64,000 nucleotides of DNA from Levilactobacillus zymae DSM 19395 (GTDB lineage: Bacteria > Bacillota > Bacilli > Lactobacillales > Lactobacillaceae). The notes beneath the pieces were generated by a model. That model did not search any database, was not told the origin of the DNA, and was given only the letters and a program-made list of their open reading frames with translations. The DNA is taken from positions 62,001 to 126,000 of the forward strand of contig NZ_AZDW01000013.1 in assembly GCF_001434115.1 (NCBI RefSeq), given 5' to 3'. Positions within the stretch are counted from its first letter, which is position 1, and each line of letters starts with the position of its first letter. A program made the translations under genes and the position numbers. Shown here piece after piece: positions 1-9,346 of this stretch.

Positions 1-5
1 ATTTA

Positions 6-446
6 TTGGTGGATCCGTTCTTACACCCGCTGCTGCGGGCGACCCTATTAGAGGAACTTTCGCGCTTACAGCTCGATCAGCCGGTGCGGCTCCAATGGCT
101 CGACGACCAGATTTACACCGTTGAGACGGCTAAATTGGGACCGGTGGCGGCCGGTCCGGCAGCGCAAGCCGCGTTGACCTACCTGACCACGCAATTTGCG
201 CAAACTAATCCCGGATTAGTGGCTAACGTTCGGCAAACGCTTAATTTACAATTAATGTTGTTATACCCGTTTGCGGACAAAGTTTTAACTGCGCCGGAAG
301 CGTGGATCGATTATTTAGCGGGTCGCCCCGTGCAAACCGCAATTTCACCGGAACAAGCTAAACAGCTAAAAACTTGGCAAAAACGCTTAGGGAAGCACTT
401 ACAGGACCTATTTGCCGCAATAAATAACGAAAAGCCCGAAAATTAG
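6..446 (+). CDS. Conserved hypothetical protein upstream of tuf, 5' end uncertain
   Basis: Open frame of at least 146 codons ending 173 bases before tuf. The only start visible is a TTG at position 6, and the ribosome binding site would lie outside the window, so the true start may be further upstream. The protein is soluble, has no signal peptide or membrane segment, and is predicted mainly helical with a charged, polar C-terminus. I do not recognise a domain. Its place next to tuf suggests a conserved lactobacillus gene but says nothing about its job. Codon use matches the neighbouring chromosome. Confidence 0.6.
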   Translation: MVDPFLHPLLRATLLEELSRLQLDQPVRLQWLDDQIYTVETAKLGPVAAGPAAQAALTYLTTQFAQTNPGLVANVRQTLNLQLMLLYPFADKVLTAPEAWIDYLAGRPVQTAISPEQAKQLKTWQKRLGKHLQDLFAAINNEKPEN

Positions 447-517
447 TGATTTTTTAGTTTACAAATAATTGGTGAGCAGATATACTAGTCAAGGATTCTT
501 TTTTAGAGGGTTCCAGC

Positions 518-546
518 TTTCCCTTTCAAAGAAGAAGTAGTATAAT
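518..546 (+). promoter_or_regulatory. Promoter of tuf
   Basis: A consensus -10 TATAAT at 541-546 stands 17 bases downstream of a weak -35 (TTTCCC, 518-523). It would give a leader of about 65 bases before tuf, whose AGGAGGG ribosome binding site is at 605-611. The -35 is poor, so the exact element is inferred. Confidence 0.5.
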
Positions 547-619
547 TTTACGCAAAGAGTTGTTAATTTTCGTCTGAAAATTAAGGATTCTTGCGATAAA
601 ATACAGGAGGGTTTCATTA

Positions 620-1810
<1,191 letters not shown>

Positions 1811-1837
1811 TTAAGTTTTCTTAATTAGCTGTACCGC

Positions 1838-1878
1838 AAAAAGGAGTGCGAAAAGCTTTGCTTTTCGGCTCCTTTTTT
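1838..1878 (+). terminator. Intrinsic terminator of tuf
   Basis: Long stem in which AAAAAGGAG and CGAAAAGC pair with GCTTTTCG and CTCCTTTTTT, with a run of six T at the end. It lies 27 bases after the tuf stop. Confidence 0.9.
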
Positions 1879-1901
1879 GTATGCAGTCATAAAATGAATA
1901 A

Positions 1902-1935
1902 CCCCCGTTGACGATTGTTGGTCAACGGGGGTTTT
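1902..1935 (+). terminator. Second terminator-like hairpin after tuf
   Basis: Perfect 11-bp stem CCCCCGTTGAC / GTCAACGGGGG with an 8-base loop followed by TTTT. It probably backs up the tuf terminator and insulates the argG promoter. Confidence 0.75.
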
Positions 1936-1994
1936 GGTCGTTTACCGGGAGTCTCACGGTTGAGCCCTTAGGATTCTCGATAACTACTAGCTGA

Positions 1995-2096
1995 AATGAA
2001 TGATATGCATTTTATTGTGCATAATCATGCTTTTTAGTATTCTTTTTATGTATATTAAATAAAACTATTGAATATTGAATAATCCGGTGCTAAGAT
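1995..2096 (+). promoter_or_regulatory. argGH promoter with ArgR-box-like sites
   Basis: Promoter TTGAAT (2068-2073), 17-base spacer ending in TGC, TAAGAT (2091-2096). Half-sites resembling ARG boxes (TGAAT/ATTCA type) cluster here: TGAATGATATGCA at 1997-2009, TGTGCATAATCATGC at 2016-2030, and TATTGAATATTGAATAAT at 2066-2083, the last overlapping the -35. Repression by an ArgR-type regulator in the presence of arginine is inferred from this layout. Confidence 0.6.
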
Positions 2097-2139
2097 ACAT
2101 TCAACGTTAATTCAAAAACAAGTGCTGGAGGTCATCATC

Positions 2140-3372
2140 ATGAGTGAACAACAAAAAGTCGTTTTAGCCTATTCGGGTGGTTTGGATACATCGGTTGCAA
2201 TTAGCTGGCTAAAGGATAAGGGATACGCCGTTATTGCCTGCGGCGTGGACGTAGGTGAAGGTAAGGACATGGCCGCCATCAAGGCCAAGGCATTACAGCT
2301 AGGGGCGGTGGCCTCGTACATGATTGATGCCAAGGAGGAATTCGCTGAGGATTACGCCTTATTAGCCTTGCAGGGGCACGCGTTGTATGAAGGGGAATAT
2401 CCATTGGTATCCGCCTTATCCCGGCCCCTGATCGCCAAGAAGTTGGTGGCGATTGCCAAACAAGAACACGCCACGGCCATTGCTCACGGCTGTACCGGGA
2501 AGGGCAACGACCAGGTGCGGTTTGAAGTCGCGATTCACGCGTTGGCGCCCGATATTCAGATCGAAGCGCCCGTGCGGGATTGGCACTGGTCACGAGAAGA
2601 AGAGATCGACTACGCCAAGCAACACAACATTCCCGTCCCGATTAACCTCGACAGTCCCTATTCGATCGACGAAAATCTGTGGGGCCGGGCGAACGAATGT
2701 GGCGTGCTCGAAGATCCCTGGACGGCAGCTCCGGCCGATGCCTTTGACCGGACCAACGCCTTAGCGGATACCCCGGACCAACCCACGACCTTAGAAATCA
2801 CCTTTGAAGCGGGCGTCCCGGTGGCCTTGGATGGTCAATCCTTGGATCTGGCGACGTTGATCATGAAGCTTGATAAAATTGCCGGTCAACACGGTATTGG
2901 CCGGATCGACCACATCGAAAACCGGCTGGTCGGGATCAAGTCACGGGAGGTCTACGAAGCGCCGGCTGCCACGGTGCTCCTGAAGGCCCACAAGGATCTC
3001 GAAGACCTGACCTTTGAACGGGAATTGGCACACTTCAAGCCCTTGATCGAACAGAAACTGGCCGATACCATTTATAACGGCCTTTGGTTCTCGCCCTTAA
3101 TGGACGCCATGGTGGCCTTCTTGAAACAGACCCAGCAGGTGGTCAACGGCGTGGTCCGGGTCCAACTCTTTAAGGGCAACGTGATCACCGAGGGGCGGAA
3201 GTCGCCGAACTCCCTCTACAATAAGGAATTAGCGACCTACACGGCGGCCGACGAATTCGACCAACAGGCGGCCGTGGGCTTCATTAAGCTCTGGGGCTTG
3301 CCGACGCAGGTCAATGCGCAAGTTCAAGCTAAGGTGGCCGCCCACAACACCACGAAGGAGCCGATGCCATGA
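2140..3372 (+). CDS. argG: Argininosuccinate synthase
   Basis: Condenses citrulline and aspartate with ATP to give argininosuccinate, the penultimate step of arginine synthesis. The N-terminal PP-loop motif AYSGGLDTS is at residues 10-18. The length of 410 residues is normal. The start chosen is the ATG at 2140, preceded by GGAGGT at 2127-2132; a longer frame beginning with GTG at 2122 has no ribosome binding site. The stop overlaps the argH start by four bases (ATGA), so the two are translationally coupled. No other arginine genes lie in the window. Confidence 0.97.
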   Translation: MSEQQKVVLAYSGGLDTSVAISWLKDKGYAVIACGVDVGEGKDMAAIKAKALQLGAVASYMIDAKEEFAEDYALLALQGHALYEGEYPLVSALSRPLIAKKLVAIAKQEHATAIAHGCTGKGNDQVRFEVAIHALAPDIQIEAPVRDWHWSREEEIDYAKQHNIPVPINLDSPYSIDENLWGRANECGVLEDPWTAAPADAFDRTNALADTPDQPTTLEITFEAGVPVALDGQSLDLATLIMKLDKIAGQHGIGRIDHIENRLVGIKSREVYEAPAATVLLKAHKDLEDLTFERELAHFKPLIEQKLADTIYNGLWFSPLMDAMVAFLKQTQQVVNGVVRVQLFKGNVITEGRKSPNSLYNKELATYTAADEFDQQAAVGFIKLWGLPTQVNAQVQAKVAAHNTTKEPMP

Positions 3373-4772
3373 GTACGCAAAAGTTATGGGGCGGCCGGTT
3401 CACGGCGACCGGGGCCCAATACGTTGACGACTTCGGGGCATCCATTAGTTTCGATCAAGAATTAGCCGCTGAGGACATCGCCGGGTCGCTGGCGCACGTG
3501 AAAATGTTAAAAAAGACGGGCATCTTGCCCGCCGCCGACGTCGACCAAATCGTCGCCGGCCTAGAAACCCTCGACCAGCGCCTTCAGGCCGGAAAGTTGG
3601 AATTTTCCACGGTCAATGAAGATATCCATATGAACATCGAGGCGCTGCTGACCGCCGAGATTGGCCCGGTGGCGGGTAAACTCCACACGGCGCGCTCCCG
3701 GAACGATCAGGTGGCCACCGACTTACACCTGTACCTCAAACACCGCTTACCGCTGATCTTAACGCGGCTTCACCAGTTAGAGACGGTGTTGGTGGATAAG
3801 GCATCCCAACACGTGGAGACCGTGATGCCGGGGTACACCCACTTGCAACACGCCCAACCGATTTCTTATGCTCATTATTTATTGGCGTACTATCAAATGT
3901 TTCGGCGCGATGCCGAGCGGTTGACCTTTAACCAACAACACACCGACATCTCGCCCCTGGGCGCCGCGGCGTTGGCGGGAACGACCTTTCCCATCGACCG
4001 GGAGTACAGCGCCCAGTTACTCGGCTTTGACGCGGTTTACCATAATAGCTTGGACGCCGTGTCGGACAGAGACTTTGTGTTGGAATTTCTGAGCAACGCT
4101 GCCATCTTGATGATGCACCTGTCGCGTTTTTGCGAGGAAATCGTGAGCTGGAGTAGCTATGAATTTAACTACATTACCTTAAGCGACCAATTCTCAACGG
4201 GCAGTTCGATCATGCCCCAGAAAAAGAACCCCGACATGGCCGAATTGATTCGGGGCAAGTCCGGGCGAGTCTACGGCAACTTATTCAGCCTGCTGACCGT
4301 GATGAAGGGTTTGCCGTTGGCCTACAATAAGGACCTCCAGGAGGACAAGGAGGGCGTCTTTGACACGGTGACCACCGTGTTGACCTGCCTACACGTCTTT
4401 ACGGGAATGCTCGAAACGTTGACGGTCAACGAACAACGGATGGCGCACGCCACGACCAACGATTTTTCGAACGCGACCGAACTGGCCGATTACTTGGCCA
4501 ATAAGGGGATTCCCTTCCGCCAAGCGCACGCCATCGTGGGAAAGTTGGTGTTGGACGGCCTGAAGAATCACCGAACGCTTCAGGAGATTCCGCTGGCCGA
4601 GTATCAACAGATTTCACCCTTGATCCAAGCGGACGTTTACCACGACTTGGAAGCCAAGGTGGCCGTGCAACGCCGGCATTCGTTAGGTGGTACCGGCTTT
4701 GACCAGATTCGAGCCGAACTCGCTCGTGCCCGGGAGCAACTGGCGGCAGCCCCAGAAGGACCGGAAGCTTAA
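3369..4772 (+). CDS. argH: Argininosuccinate lyase
   Basis: Splits argininosuccinate into arginine and fumarate, completing the pathway begun by ArgG. It belongs to the fumarase/aspartase superfamily; the signature loop [12 protein letters not shown] carries the catalytic serine near residue 280, and TARSRNDQ near residue 113 is also typical. The 467-residue length is usual for the family. Second gene of the argGH operon, closed by the hairpin at 4788-4828. Confidence 0.97.
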   Translation: MSTQKLWGGRFTATGAQYVDDFGASISFDQELAAEDIAGSLAHVKMLKKTGILPAADVDQIVAGLETLDQRLQAGKLEFSTVNEDIHMNIEALLTAEIGPVAGKLHTARSRNDQVATDLHLYLKHRLPLILTRLHQLETVLVDKASQHVETVMPGYTHLQHAQPISYAHYLLAYYQMFRRDAERLTFNQQHTDISPLGAAALAGTTFPIDREYSAQLLGFDAVYHNSLDAVSDRDFVLEFLSNAAILMMHLSRFCEEIVSWSSYEFNYITLSDQFSTGSSIMPQKKNPDMAELIRGKSGRVYGNLFSLLTVMKGLPLAYNKDLQEDKEGVFDTVTTVLTCLHVFTGMLETLTVNEQRMAHATTNDFSNATELADYLANKGIPFRQAHAIVGKLVLDGLKNHRTLQEIPLAEYQQISPLIQADVYHDLEAKVAVQRRHSLGGTGFDQIRAELARAREQLAAAPEGPEA

Positions 4773-4787
4773 TTGATGAAAACGCGG

Positions 4788-4828
4788 ACGCGCGTCGTTA
4801 GGAGAAAAATCCTGGTGGCGCGCGTTTT
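4788..4828 (+). terminator. Terminator of argGH
   Basis: Sixteen-base arms starting ACGCGCG and ending CGCGCGT pair with several G-T pairs around a GAAAAA loop, then TTTTAGG. Confidence 0.7.
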
Positions 4829-4968
4829 AGGCTGCGCTGAGCAGCGTTGGCCGCACAGCTAGGCGACTTGTGGCCGGTTAAAGAAAGTGGTAACCTTTTA
4901 AGGCCGTCCAGATTCGTCCCTTGTGACTAGTCAGGGGGGACGAATCCGCGCCGTTCACGGCTTTTAGG
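4829..4968 (+). other. Cluster of hairpins between argH and tig
   Basis: Five further inverted repeats follow one another: GCTGC/GCAGC (4831-4845), GGCCGCA/TGTGGCC (4849-4875), GGTTA/TAACC followed by TTTTA (4876-4899), a 36-base quasi-palindrome GATTCGTCCC...GGGACGAATC (4911-4946) whose centre is the perfect palindrome TGACTAGTCA (4924-4933), and GCCGT/ACGGC followed by TTTT (4950-4965). No reading frame is present. It may be a structured RNA, stacked terminators or protein sites; I cannot tell which. Confidence 0.45.
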
Positions 4969-4978
4969 CAAAAATCAT

Positions 4979-5007
4979 TTTACAATTGGCAACGGTTAAG
5001 GTACACT
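4979..5007 (+). promoter_or_regulatory. Promoter of tig
   Basis: TTTACA (4979-4984), 17-base spacer, TACACT (5002-5007), 61 bases before the tig start. Confidence 0.65.
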
Positions 5008-5068
5008 AAGACAGTATGCAATTGCTAGAATTGTAAATAGTAATATCTTTCATTTCGGAGGGAATACA

Positions 5069-6376
5069 ATGGCTGCAAAGTGGGAAAAAAAGGAAGCAAA
5101 CAAGGGTGAATTAACCTTTGAAATTGCCCCTGACAAGATCAAGGAAGGTTTAGACAAAGCTTTCCAACGCACCAAGAAGAACCTGGCTGTGCCTGGTTTC
5201 CGTAAGGGCCGTGTGCCTCGTCAAATCTTCGACCAAATGTACGGTGAAGAAGCATTGTACCAAGATGCCTTAAACATTGTTTTACCTGATGCTTACGAAG
5301 AAGCTATCAAGGAAACGTCCATCGAACCTGTCGACCAACCCCAAGTGGATGTTGAATCCATGGACAAGGGTAAGGCTTGGGTTTTGAAGGCCGTTGTAAC
5401 GGTTAAGCCAGACGTTAAATTGGGCGACTACAAGGGCCTGAGTGTGACGAAGCAAAACACGCGGGTTTACCAAAAGGACATCGACGCTGAATTAGAAAAG
5501 CAACGTCAACAACAAGCCGAATTAGTCTTGAAGGAAGACCAACCAGCCGCTAACGGCGACACGGTAGTCATCGACTTCGACGGTTACGTTGATGGCAAGC
5601 AATTCGATGGCGGTAAGGCCGACAACTACTCCTTGGAATTAGGCTCTAACTCCTTCATCCCTGGCTTTGAAGACCAATTAGTTGGTCACAAGGCTGGCGA
5701 TGACGTGGACGTTAAGGTCACGTTCCCTAAGGATTACCAAGCTAAGGACTTACAAGACAAGGAAGCAACCTTCAAGGTTACGATCCACGAAGTTAAGGAA
5801 AAGCAACTTCCTGAATTAGACGACGAATTTGCTAAGGACGTTGACGAAGACGTTGACAGCCTAGATGAATTAAAGGCTAAGACTAAGGACCGTTTGAAGG
5901 AAGAAAAGACGCATGCGGCTCACGATGCGATCGAAGACGAAGCCATCAGTGAAGCTGTTGACAACGCCGAAATCGGTGACGTGCCAGCAGCCATGATCAA
6001 GGATGACGTTGATCGTCAAGTTGAACAATACCTGGCTAACATGCAACAACAAGGTATCCAGCCTAAGATGTACTTCCAGCTGACCGGGACCACGGAAGAA
6101 GACTTGCGGAAGCAATTCTCTGACGGTGCCGAAAAGCGGGTTAAGACCAACTTAGTCTTGGAAGCCGTTGTGGAAGCTGAAAAGATCGAACCAACTGAAG
6201 ACCAAGTCAAGGCCGAAGTTAAGGATCTTGCCGGCCAATACGGCATGGAAGAAAGCGCCGTTCGCAGTGCTCTGTCCGACGACATGCTCAAGCATGACAT
6301 CGCCATCAAGAGTGCCGTTGACCTGATTGCTGATTCCGCTAAGCAAGACAAGAAGAAGGACGCAGACAACGACTAA
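5069..6376 (+). CDS. tig: Trigger factor (ribosome-associated chaperone)
   Basis: Binds nascent chains at the ribosomal exit tunnel and has peptidyl-prolyl isomerase activity. Order of domains: N-terminal ribosome-binding domain with the conserved [11 protein letters not shown] near residues 42-52, FKBP-type domain around residues 160-245 ([26 protein letters not shown]), then the helical C-terminal chaperone domain with a lysine/aspartate-rich tail. The 435-residue length is normal. RBS GGAGGG lies at 5057. Its strong codon bias resembles that of tuf, indicating high expression. Confidence 0.98.
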   Translation: MAAKWEKKEANKGELTFEIAPDKIKEGLDKAFQRTKKNLAVPGFRKGRVPRQIFDQMYGEEALYQDALNIVLPDAYEEAIKETSIEPVDQPQVDVESMDKGKAWVLKAVVTVKPDVKLGDYKGLSVTKQNTRVYQKDIDAELEKQRQQQAELVLKEDQPAANGDTVVIDFDGYVDGKQFDGGKADNYSLELGSNSFIPGFEDQLVGHKAGDDVDVKVTFPKDYQAKDLQDKEATFKVTIHEVKEKQLPELDDEFAKDVDEDVDSLDELKAKTKDRLKEEKTHAAHDAIEDEAISEAVDNAEIGDVPAAMIKDDVDRQVEQYLANMQQQGIQPKMYFQLTGTTEEDLRKQFSDGAEKRVKTNLVLEAVVEAEKIEPTEDQVKAEVKDLAGQYGMEESAVRSALSDDMLKHDIAIKSAVDLIADSAKQDKKKDADND

Positions 6377-6397
6377 GCCGTTATCAGCGTGAACTAG

Positions 6398-6433
6398 ACC
6401 GGGACGACGTTTTCGTTGTTCCGGTTTTTCTTT
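6398..6433 (+). terminator. Terminator of tig
   Basis: ACCGGGACGACG pairs with CGTTGTTCCGGT around TTTT, followed by TTTTCTTT. Confidence 0.85.
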
Positions 6434-6503
6434 AGGGGTGACCTGGTCATCCCCGCCGCCAACTGGTTGAGAAGGCGAATTAATTCTCTAACGTTCATAT
6501 CTG

Positions 6504-6512
6504 TGGTATAGT
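6504..6512 (+). promoter_or_regulatory. Extended -10 promoter of clpX
   Basis: TGG immediately before TATAGT (6507-6512). There is no good -35, as usual for extended -10 promoters. No CtsR or CIRCE-type operator was seen here. Confidence 0.5.
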
Positions 6513-6596
6513 ACACCAATGACGGGATAATCCGGTAGTTTAGCGGATTAACTGACCGAGAGATGGGCACTAGCCCGGATAGAAAGGGTGAGTTTA

Positions 6597-7847
6597 TTGT
6601 TTGAAAACACCGAAACCAATGGCCCAGTGACCTGCTCTTTTTGCGGAAAGACCCAAGATCAAGTTCAAAAGATCGTTGCTGGTCCGGGTGTTTACATCTG
6701 TAATGAATGTATCGATTTATGTAAAGAAATCATCGACGAAGAATTCAGTCAAGATAACGCACAAGAAACCTTAGAAGTGCCAACGCCGGCTGAAATCGTG
6801 AAGAACCTTGACCAATACGTGATTGGCCAAACCGAAGCCAAACGGACGCTTTCCGTGGCCGTTTACAACCACTATAAGCGGGTCAACGAAATGGCCAAGG
6901 ATGATGGCGGTCCAGAACTCCAGAAGAGTAACATCGCCGTAATTGGACCGACTGGGTCCGGGAAGACCTACTTAGCGCAAAGCCTCGCCAAGATGCTGAA
7001 CGTGCCGTTTGCCATTGCGGACGCCACGACCTTGACCGAAGCGGGTTATGTCGGTGAAGACGTGGAAAACATTCTCTTGAAACTCCTGCAAAACGCCGAT
7101 TACGACGTGGACCGGGCCGAAAAGGGGATTATCTACATCGATGAAATCGATAAGATTGCCAAGAAGGCCGAAAACGTGTCGATTACCCGGGACGTTTCCG
7201 GTGAAGGGGTCCAACAAGCCCTCTTGAAGATCTTGGAAGGGACGATTGCTAACGTGCCGCCTCAGGGTGGGCGGAAGCATCCCCAACAAGAATTTATTCA
7301 AATCGACACCACCAACATTCTATTTATCGTGGGTGGGGCCTTCGACGGCATCGACAGCATCGTTAAGCGCCGGTTAGGGGACCAAACGATTGGGTTTGGG
7401 GCCGATACCAAGGAACAAAAGGTGCTGGCATCTGGCGACAGCCTGATGCAACACGTGATTCCGGAAGACCTGCTGGAATTTGGGCTGATTCCCGAATTTA
7501 TCGGGCGGCTGCCAATTCTGACGGCACTGGAAAAGCTGGACGAAAACGACTTGGTCCGGATTTTAACGGAACCCAAGAACGCGTTGGTCAAGCAATACGA
7601 AAAGCTGTTGTCCTTAGACGATGTGCAGTTGGAATTCCAGCCCGCCGCGTTACGGGAAATGGCGAAGTTAGCGATTGCGCGGAACACCGGGGCCCGGGGC
7701 TTACGGTCGATCATCGAAGACGTGATGCGCGACATCATGTTCGACTTACCGAGTCGCCATGACGTGGCCAAGGTGATCATCACGGCCGCAACAGTAACGG
7801 ATCACGCCCAACCGGAACTCGTTTTACGGGACCAAAAGGCGTCATAA
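6597..7847 (+). CDS. clpX: ATP-dependent Clp protease ATP-binding subunit ClpX
   Basis: AAA+ unfoldase that feeds substrates to the ClpP peptidase. The N-terminal zinc-binding domain has four cysteines (CSFC near residues 13-16 and CNEC near 35-38). The Walker A GPTGSGKT is near residue 117, Walker [10 protein letters not shown] near 180, and the IGF loop is visible near 280. I prefer the TTG at 6597, which gives the family N-terminus [10 protein letters not shown] and a correctly spaced AAAGGGTGA (6583-6591). A GTG at 6588 would overlap that ribosome binding site. 416 residues, usual length. Confidence 0.96.
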   Translation: MFENTETNGPVTCSFCGKTQDQVQKIVAGPGVYICNECIDLCKEIIDEEFSQDNAQETLEVPTPAEIVKNLDQYVIGQTEAKRTLSVAVYNHYKRVNEMAKDDGGPELQKSNIAVIGPTGSGKTYLAQSLAKMLNVPFAIADATTLTEAGYVGEDVENILLKLLQNADYDVDRAEKGIIYIDEIDKIAKKAENVSITRDVSGEGVQQALLKILEGTIANVPPQGGRKHPQQEFIQIDTTNILFIVGGAFDGIDSIVKRRLGDQTIGFGADTKEQKVLASGDSLMQHVIPEDLLEFGLIPEFIGRLPILTALEKLDENDLVRILTEPKNALVKQYEKLLSLDDVQLEFQPAALREMAKLAIARNTGARGLRSIIEDVMRDIMFDLPSRHDVAKVIITAATVTDHAQPELVLRDQKAS

Positions 7848-7863
7848 TTTAATGTAGCGTTAG

Positions 7864-7892
7864 GGGACTCGGTCACTGACCGGGTCTCTTTT
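7864..7892 (+). terminator. Terminator of clpX
   Basis: GACTCGGT / ACCGGGTC stem followed by CTCTTTT. Confidence 0.7.
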
Positions 7893-8006
7893 GCGTTCAC
7901 CGTGAGTTGAGATTTTATCGGCGGGGACAAACCCGGGCGGTCCGGGGGTTCAACCGCTTACGGGAGCTTTCCAGCTAGAAAGTAACCAGTACGCCGCGCC
8001 GTTCTG

Positions 8007-8015
8007 TGTTAGAAT
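8007..8015 (+). promoter_or_regulatory. Extended -10 promoter of engB
   Basis: TGT followed by TAGAAT (8010-8015), 37 bases before the engB start. No convincing -35. Confidence 0.5.
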
Positions 8016-8051
8016 GATGAAAGACAATTTTGGAGAGGATGGCACGAAGCA

Positions 8052-8645
8052 ATGGAAGTGAATCACGTAGAACTAGTTATGAGCGCGGTGCAACCCAGTC
8101 AGTATCCCACGACGGGTTATCCGGAGATTGCCCTGGTAGGGCGCTCAAACGTTGGGAAGTCATCACTGACCAACGTGTTGATTAATCGGCGATCCTACGC
8201 GCGGACCTCTAGTCAGCCGGGGAAGACCCAGACGTTGAACTTTTACAACGTGGAAGATCAACTGTACTTCGTCGACGTGCCCGGTTACGGCTACGCGAAG
8301 GTGTCGAAGGCGGCCAGAGAAAAGTGGGGCCAAATGATTGAAACCTACCTGACACAGCGCGACCAGTTAAAGGGCGTCGTGTCGTTGATCGATGCGCGGC
8401 ACGCCCCCACCGCGGCGGACGTGCAGATGTATCAGTGGTTGGCGTACTACCAACTCCCAACGCTGATCGTGGCGACCAAGAGCGATAAGATCGCACGGGG
8501 CAAGTGGAACCAGACCATCAGTCAGATCAAAAAAACGTTGGGGTTACCCAATGCCGATAACATCATCCTGTTTTCTGCCCCGCAGAAGACGGGGAAGGAT
8601 GCCGTGTGGCAATGGATCGAACAACAAGCCTTTGGGGAGGAATAA
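8052..8645 (+). CDS. engB: Ribosome biogenesis GTP-binding protein EngB (YsxC/YihA)
   Basis: Essential GTPase needed for assembly of the large ribosomal subunit. P-loop [10 protein letters not shown] near residues 31-40, switch [11 protein letters not shown] near 77-85, TKSDK near 143-147, and the SA motif (LFSAPQKTG) near the end. 197 residues, standard. RBS GGAGAGG precedes the ATG. It follows clpX, the common order in lactobacilli, and is followed three bases after its stop by a MazG-like gene. Confidence 0.96.
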   Translation: MEVNHVELVMSAVQPSQYPTTGYPEIALVGRSNVGKSSLTNVLINRRSYARTSSQPGKTQTLNFYNVEDQLYFVDVPGYGYAKVSKAAREKWGQMIETYLTQRDQLKGVVSLIDARHAPTAADVQMYQWLAYYQLPTLIVATKSDKIARGKWNQTISQIKKTLGLPNADNIILFSAPQKTGKDAVWQWIEQQAFGEE

Positions 8646-8647
8646 CC

Positions 8648-8947
8648 GTGGAATTTAGTGACTATCAAAAAGCAGCGAACCGGACACTTTACGGCAATGA
8701 ACAGGTCTTGACCAACTGTGCGTTGGGGCTGGCCGGTGAATCCGGGCAGGTCGTCGAGTTGATCAAGAAGTATACCTTTCACGGTAAGGACCTCGATCAC
8801 GACGCCTTAGTGAAGGAAATGGGCGACGTCCTGTGGTACTTAAGCCAAATTGCCCAGTGGGCCGACATCGACTTTGATGAAGTGGCACAAAGCAATATTG
8901 ACCGCTTAAATGCTCGCTATCCTAACGGTTACCAAGCCGAAAAGTAA
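8648..8947 (+). CDS. MazG-like nucleotide pyrophosphohydrolase
   Basis: Small all-alpha NTP pyrophosphatase. The metal-binding pattern EXXE-EXXD is visible in GESGQVVE near residues 30-37 and KEMGDVLWYL near 55-64. Such enzymes hydrolyse non-canonical or excess (d)NTPs; the substrate here is unknown. The start is GTG at 8648 with GGGGAGG at 8634-8640 inside the end of engB; a frame opening at 8606 within engB is a shadow. 99 residues, typical of single-domain MazG-like proteins. Probably transcribed with engB. Confidence 0.85.
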   Translation: MEFSDYQKAANRTLYGNEQVLTNCALGLAGESGQVVELIKKYTFHGKDLDHDALVKEMGDVLWYLSQIAQWADIDFDEVAQSNIDRLNARYPNGYQAEK

Positions 8948-8949
8948 GC

Positions 8950-8986
8950 AAAAAGCCCTCACGGAAATGCTTCCGTGAGGGCTTTT
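8950..8986. terminator. Bidirectional terminator between the MazG-like gene and the 60-aa gene
   Basis: AAAAGCCCTCACGGAA pairs perfectly with TTCCGTGAGGGCTTTT around ATGC, giving T runs in both directions between convergent genes. Confidence 0.9.
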
Positions 8987-9006
8987 CCCAACCTTAGCAG
9001 GTGGGA

Positions 9007-9189
9007 TTATTGGTTGTCGTGTTCGATTTTTTCTTGGTCGGTCTTGGTGAGGCCCTTGGCGCGTTTGTTGTCCTTGTGGGCGTCTTCGCGCTTTAAGAAC
9101 TTATCCCGTTTTTCGTCCTTAGGATCCATTTGGGCGAACTTGCCGAACATGGAGTCTAAATCATCTTGCCGTTTTACCTTAAGTGCCAT
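9007..9189 (-). CDS. Small highly charged conserved protein (60 aa)
   Basis: Sixty residues, rich in Lys, Asp, Glu and Arg, beginning MALKVKRQDDLDSMF. The ATG at 9189 has an excellent AGGAGGTGG on the minus strand (plus 9194-9202); an upstream in-frame ATG has none. It resembles the short conserved proteins annotated as the SPJ_0845 family in lactobacilli and streptococci, but this is from memory and tentative. Function unknown. It has its own promoter (9218-9246) and shares the bidirectional terminator, so it is very likely expressed. Confidence 0.8.
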   Translation of the reverse strand: MALKVKRQDDLDSMFGKFAQMDPKDEKRDKFLKREDAHKDNKRAKGLTKTDQEKIEHDNQ

Positions 9190-9217
9190 ACTGCCACCTC
9201 CTGATGTCTTTTCAGCT

Positions 9218-9246
9218 ATCATAGCAGAACTTCTGCCGTTTGTCAT
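9218..9246 (-). promoter_or_regulatory. Promoter of the 60-aa gene
   Basis: Read on the minus strand: ATGACA (9246-9241), 17-base spacer ending in TGC, TATGAT (9223-9218). Divergent from the uvrC promoter 39 bases away. Confidence 0.7.
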
Positions 9247-9284
9247 TTTAGAACGCAGGTGGGGGTCGCCGGCGGGTGGATTGC

Positions 9285-9313
9285 TTGCGCCGAACAGGGA
9301 TTCGGCTTATAAT
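9285..9313 (+). promoter_or_regulatory. Promoter of uvrC
   Basis: TTGCGC (9285-9290), 17-base spacer, TATAAT (9308-9313). No SOS box was seen. Confidence 0.7.
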
Positions 9314-9346
9314 TTATTAGCAAATTTAAGAAACGGAGGGATCGTC

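Larger units (their letters stand above)
1811..2139. other. Intergenic region tuf-argG
   Basis: 329 bases without a gene. It holds the two tuf terminators, then from about 1980 an AT-rich stretch with ArgR-box-like repeats and the argG promoter. No small reading frame with a ribosome binding site was seen. Confidence 0.7.

Noticed and set aside
2279-2764. Frames inside argG on both strands
   Set aside because: Long alternative frames are expected in GC-rich genes; none has family similarity or start signals.
8975-9346. N-terminal extension of the uvrC frame
   Set aside because: It lies opposite the 60-aa minus-strand gene, reads through the uvrC promoter, and UvrC homology and a GGAGGG site begin at 9347.
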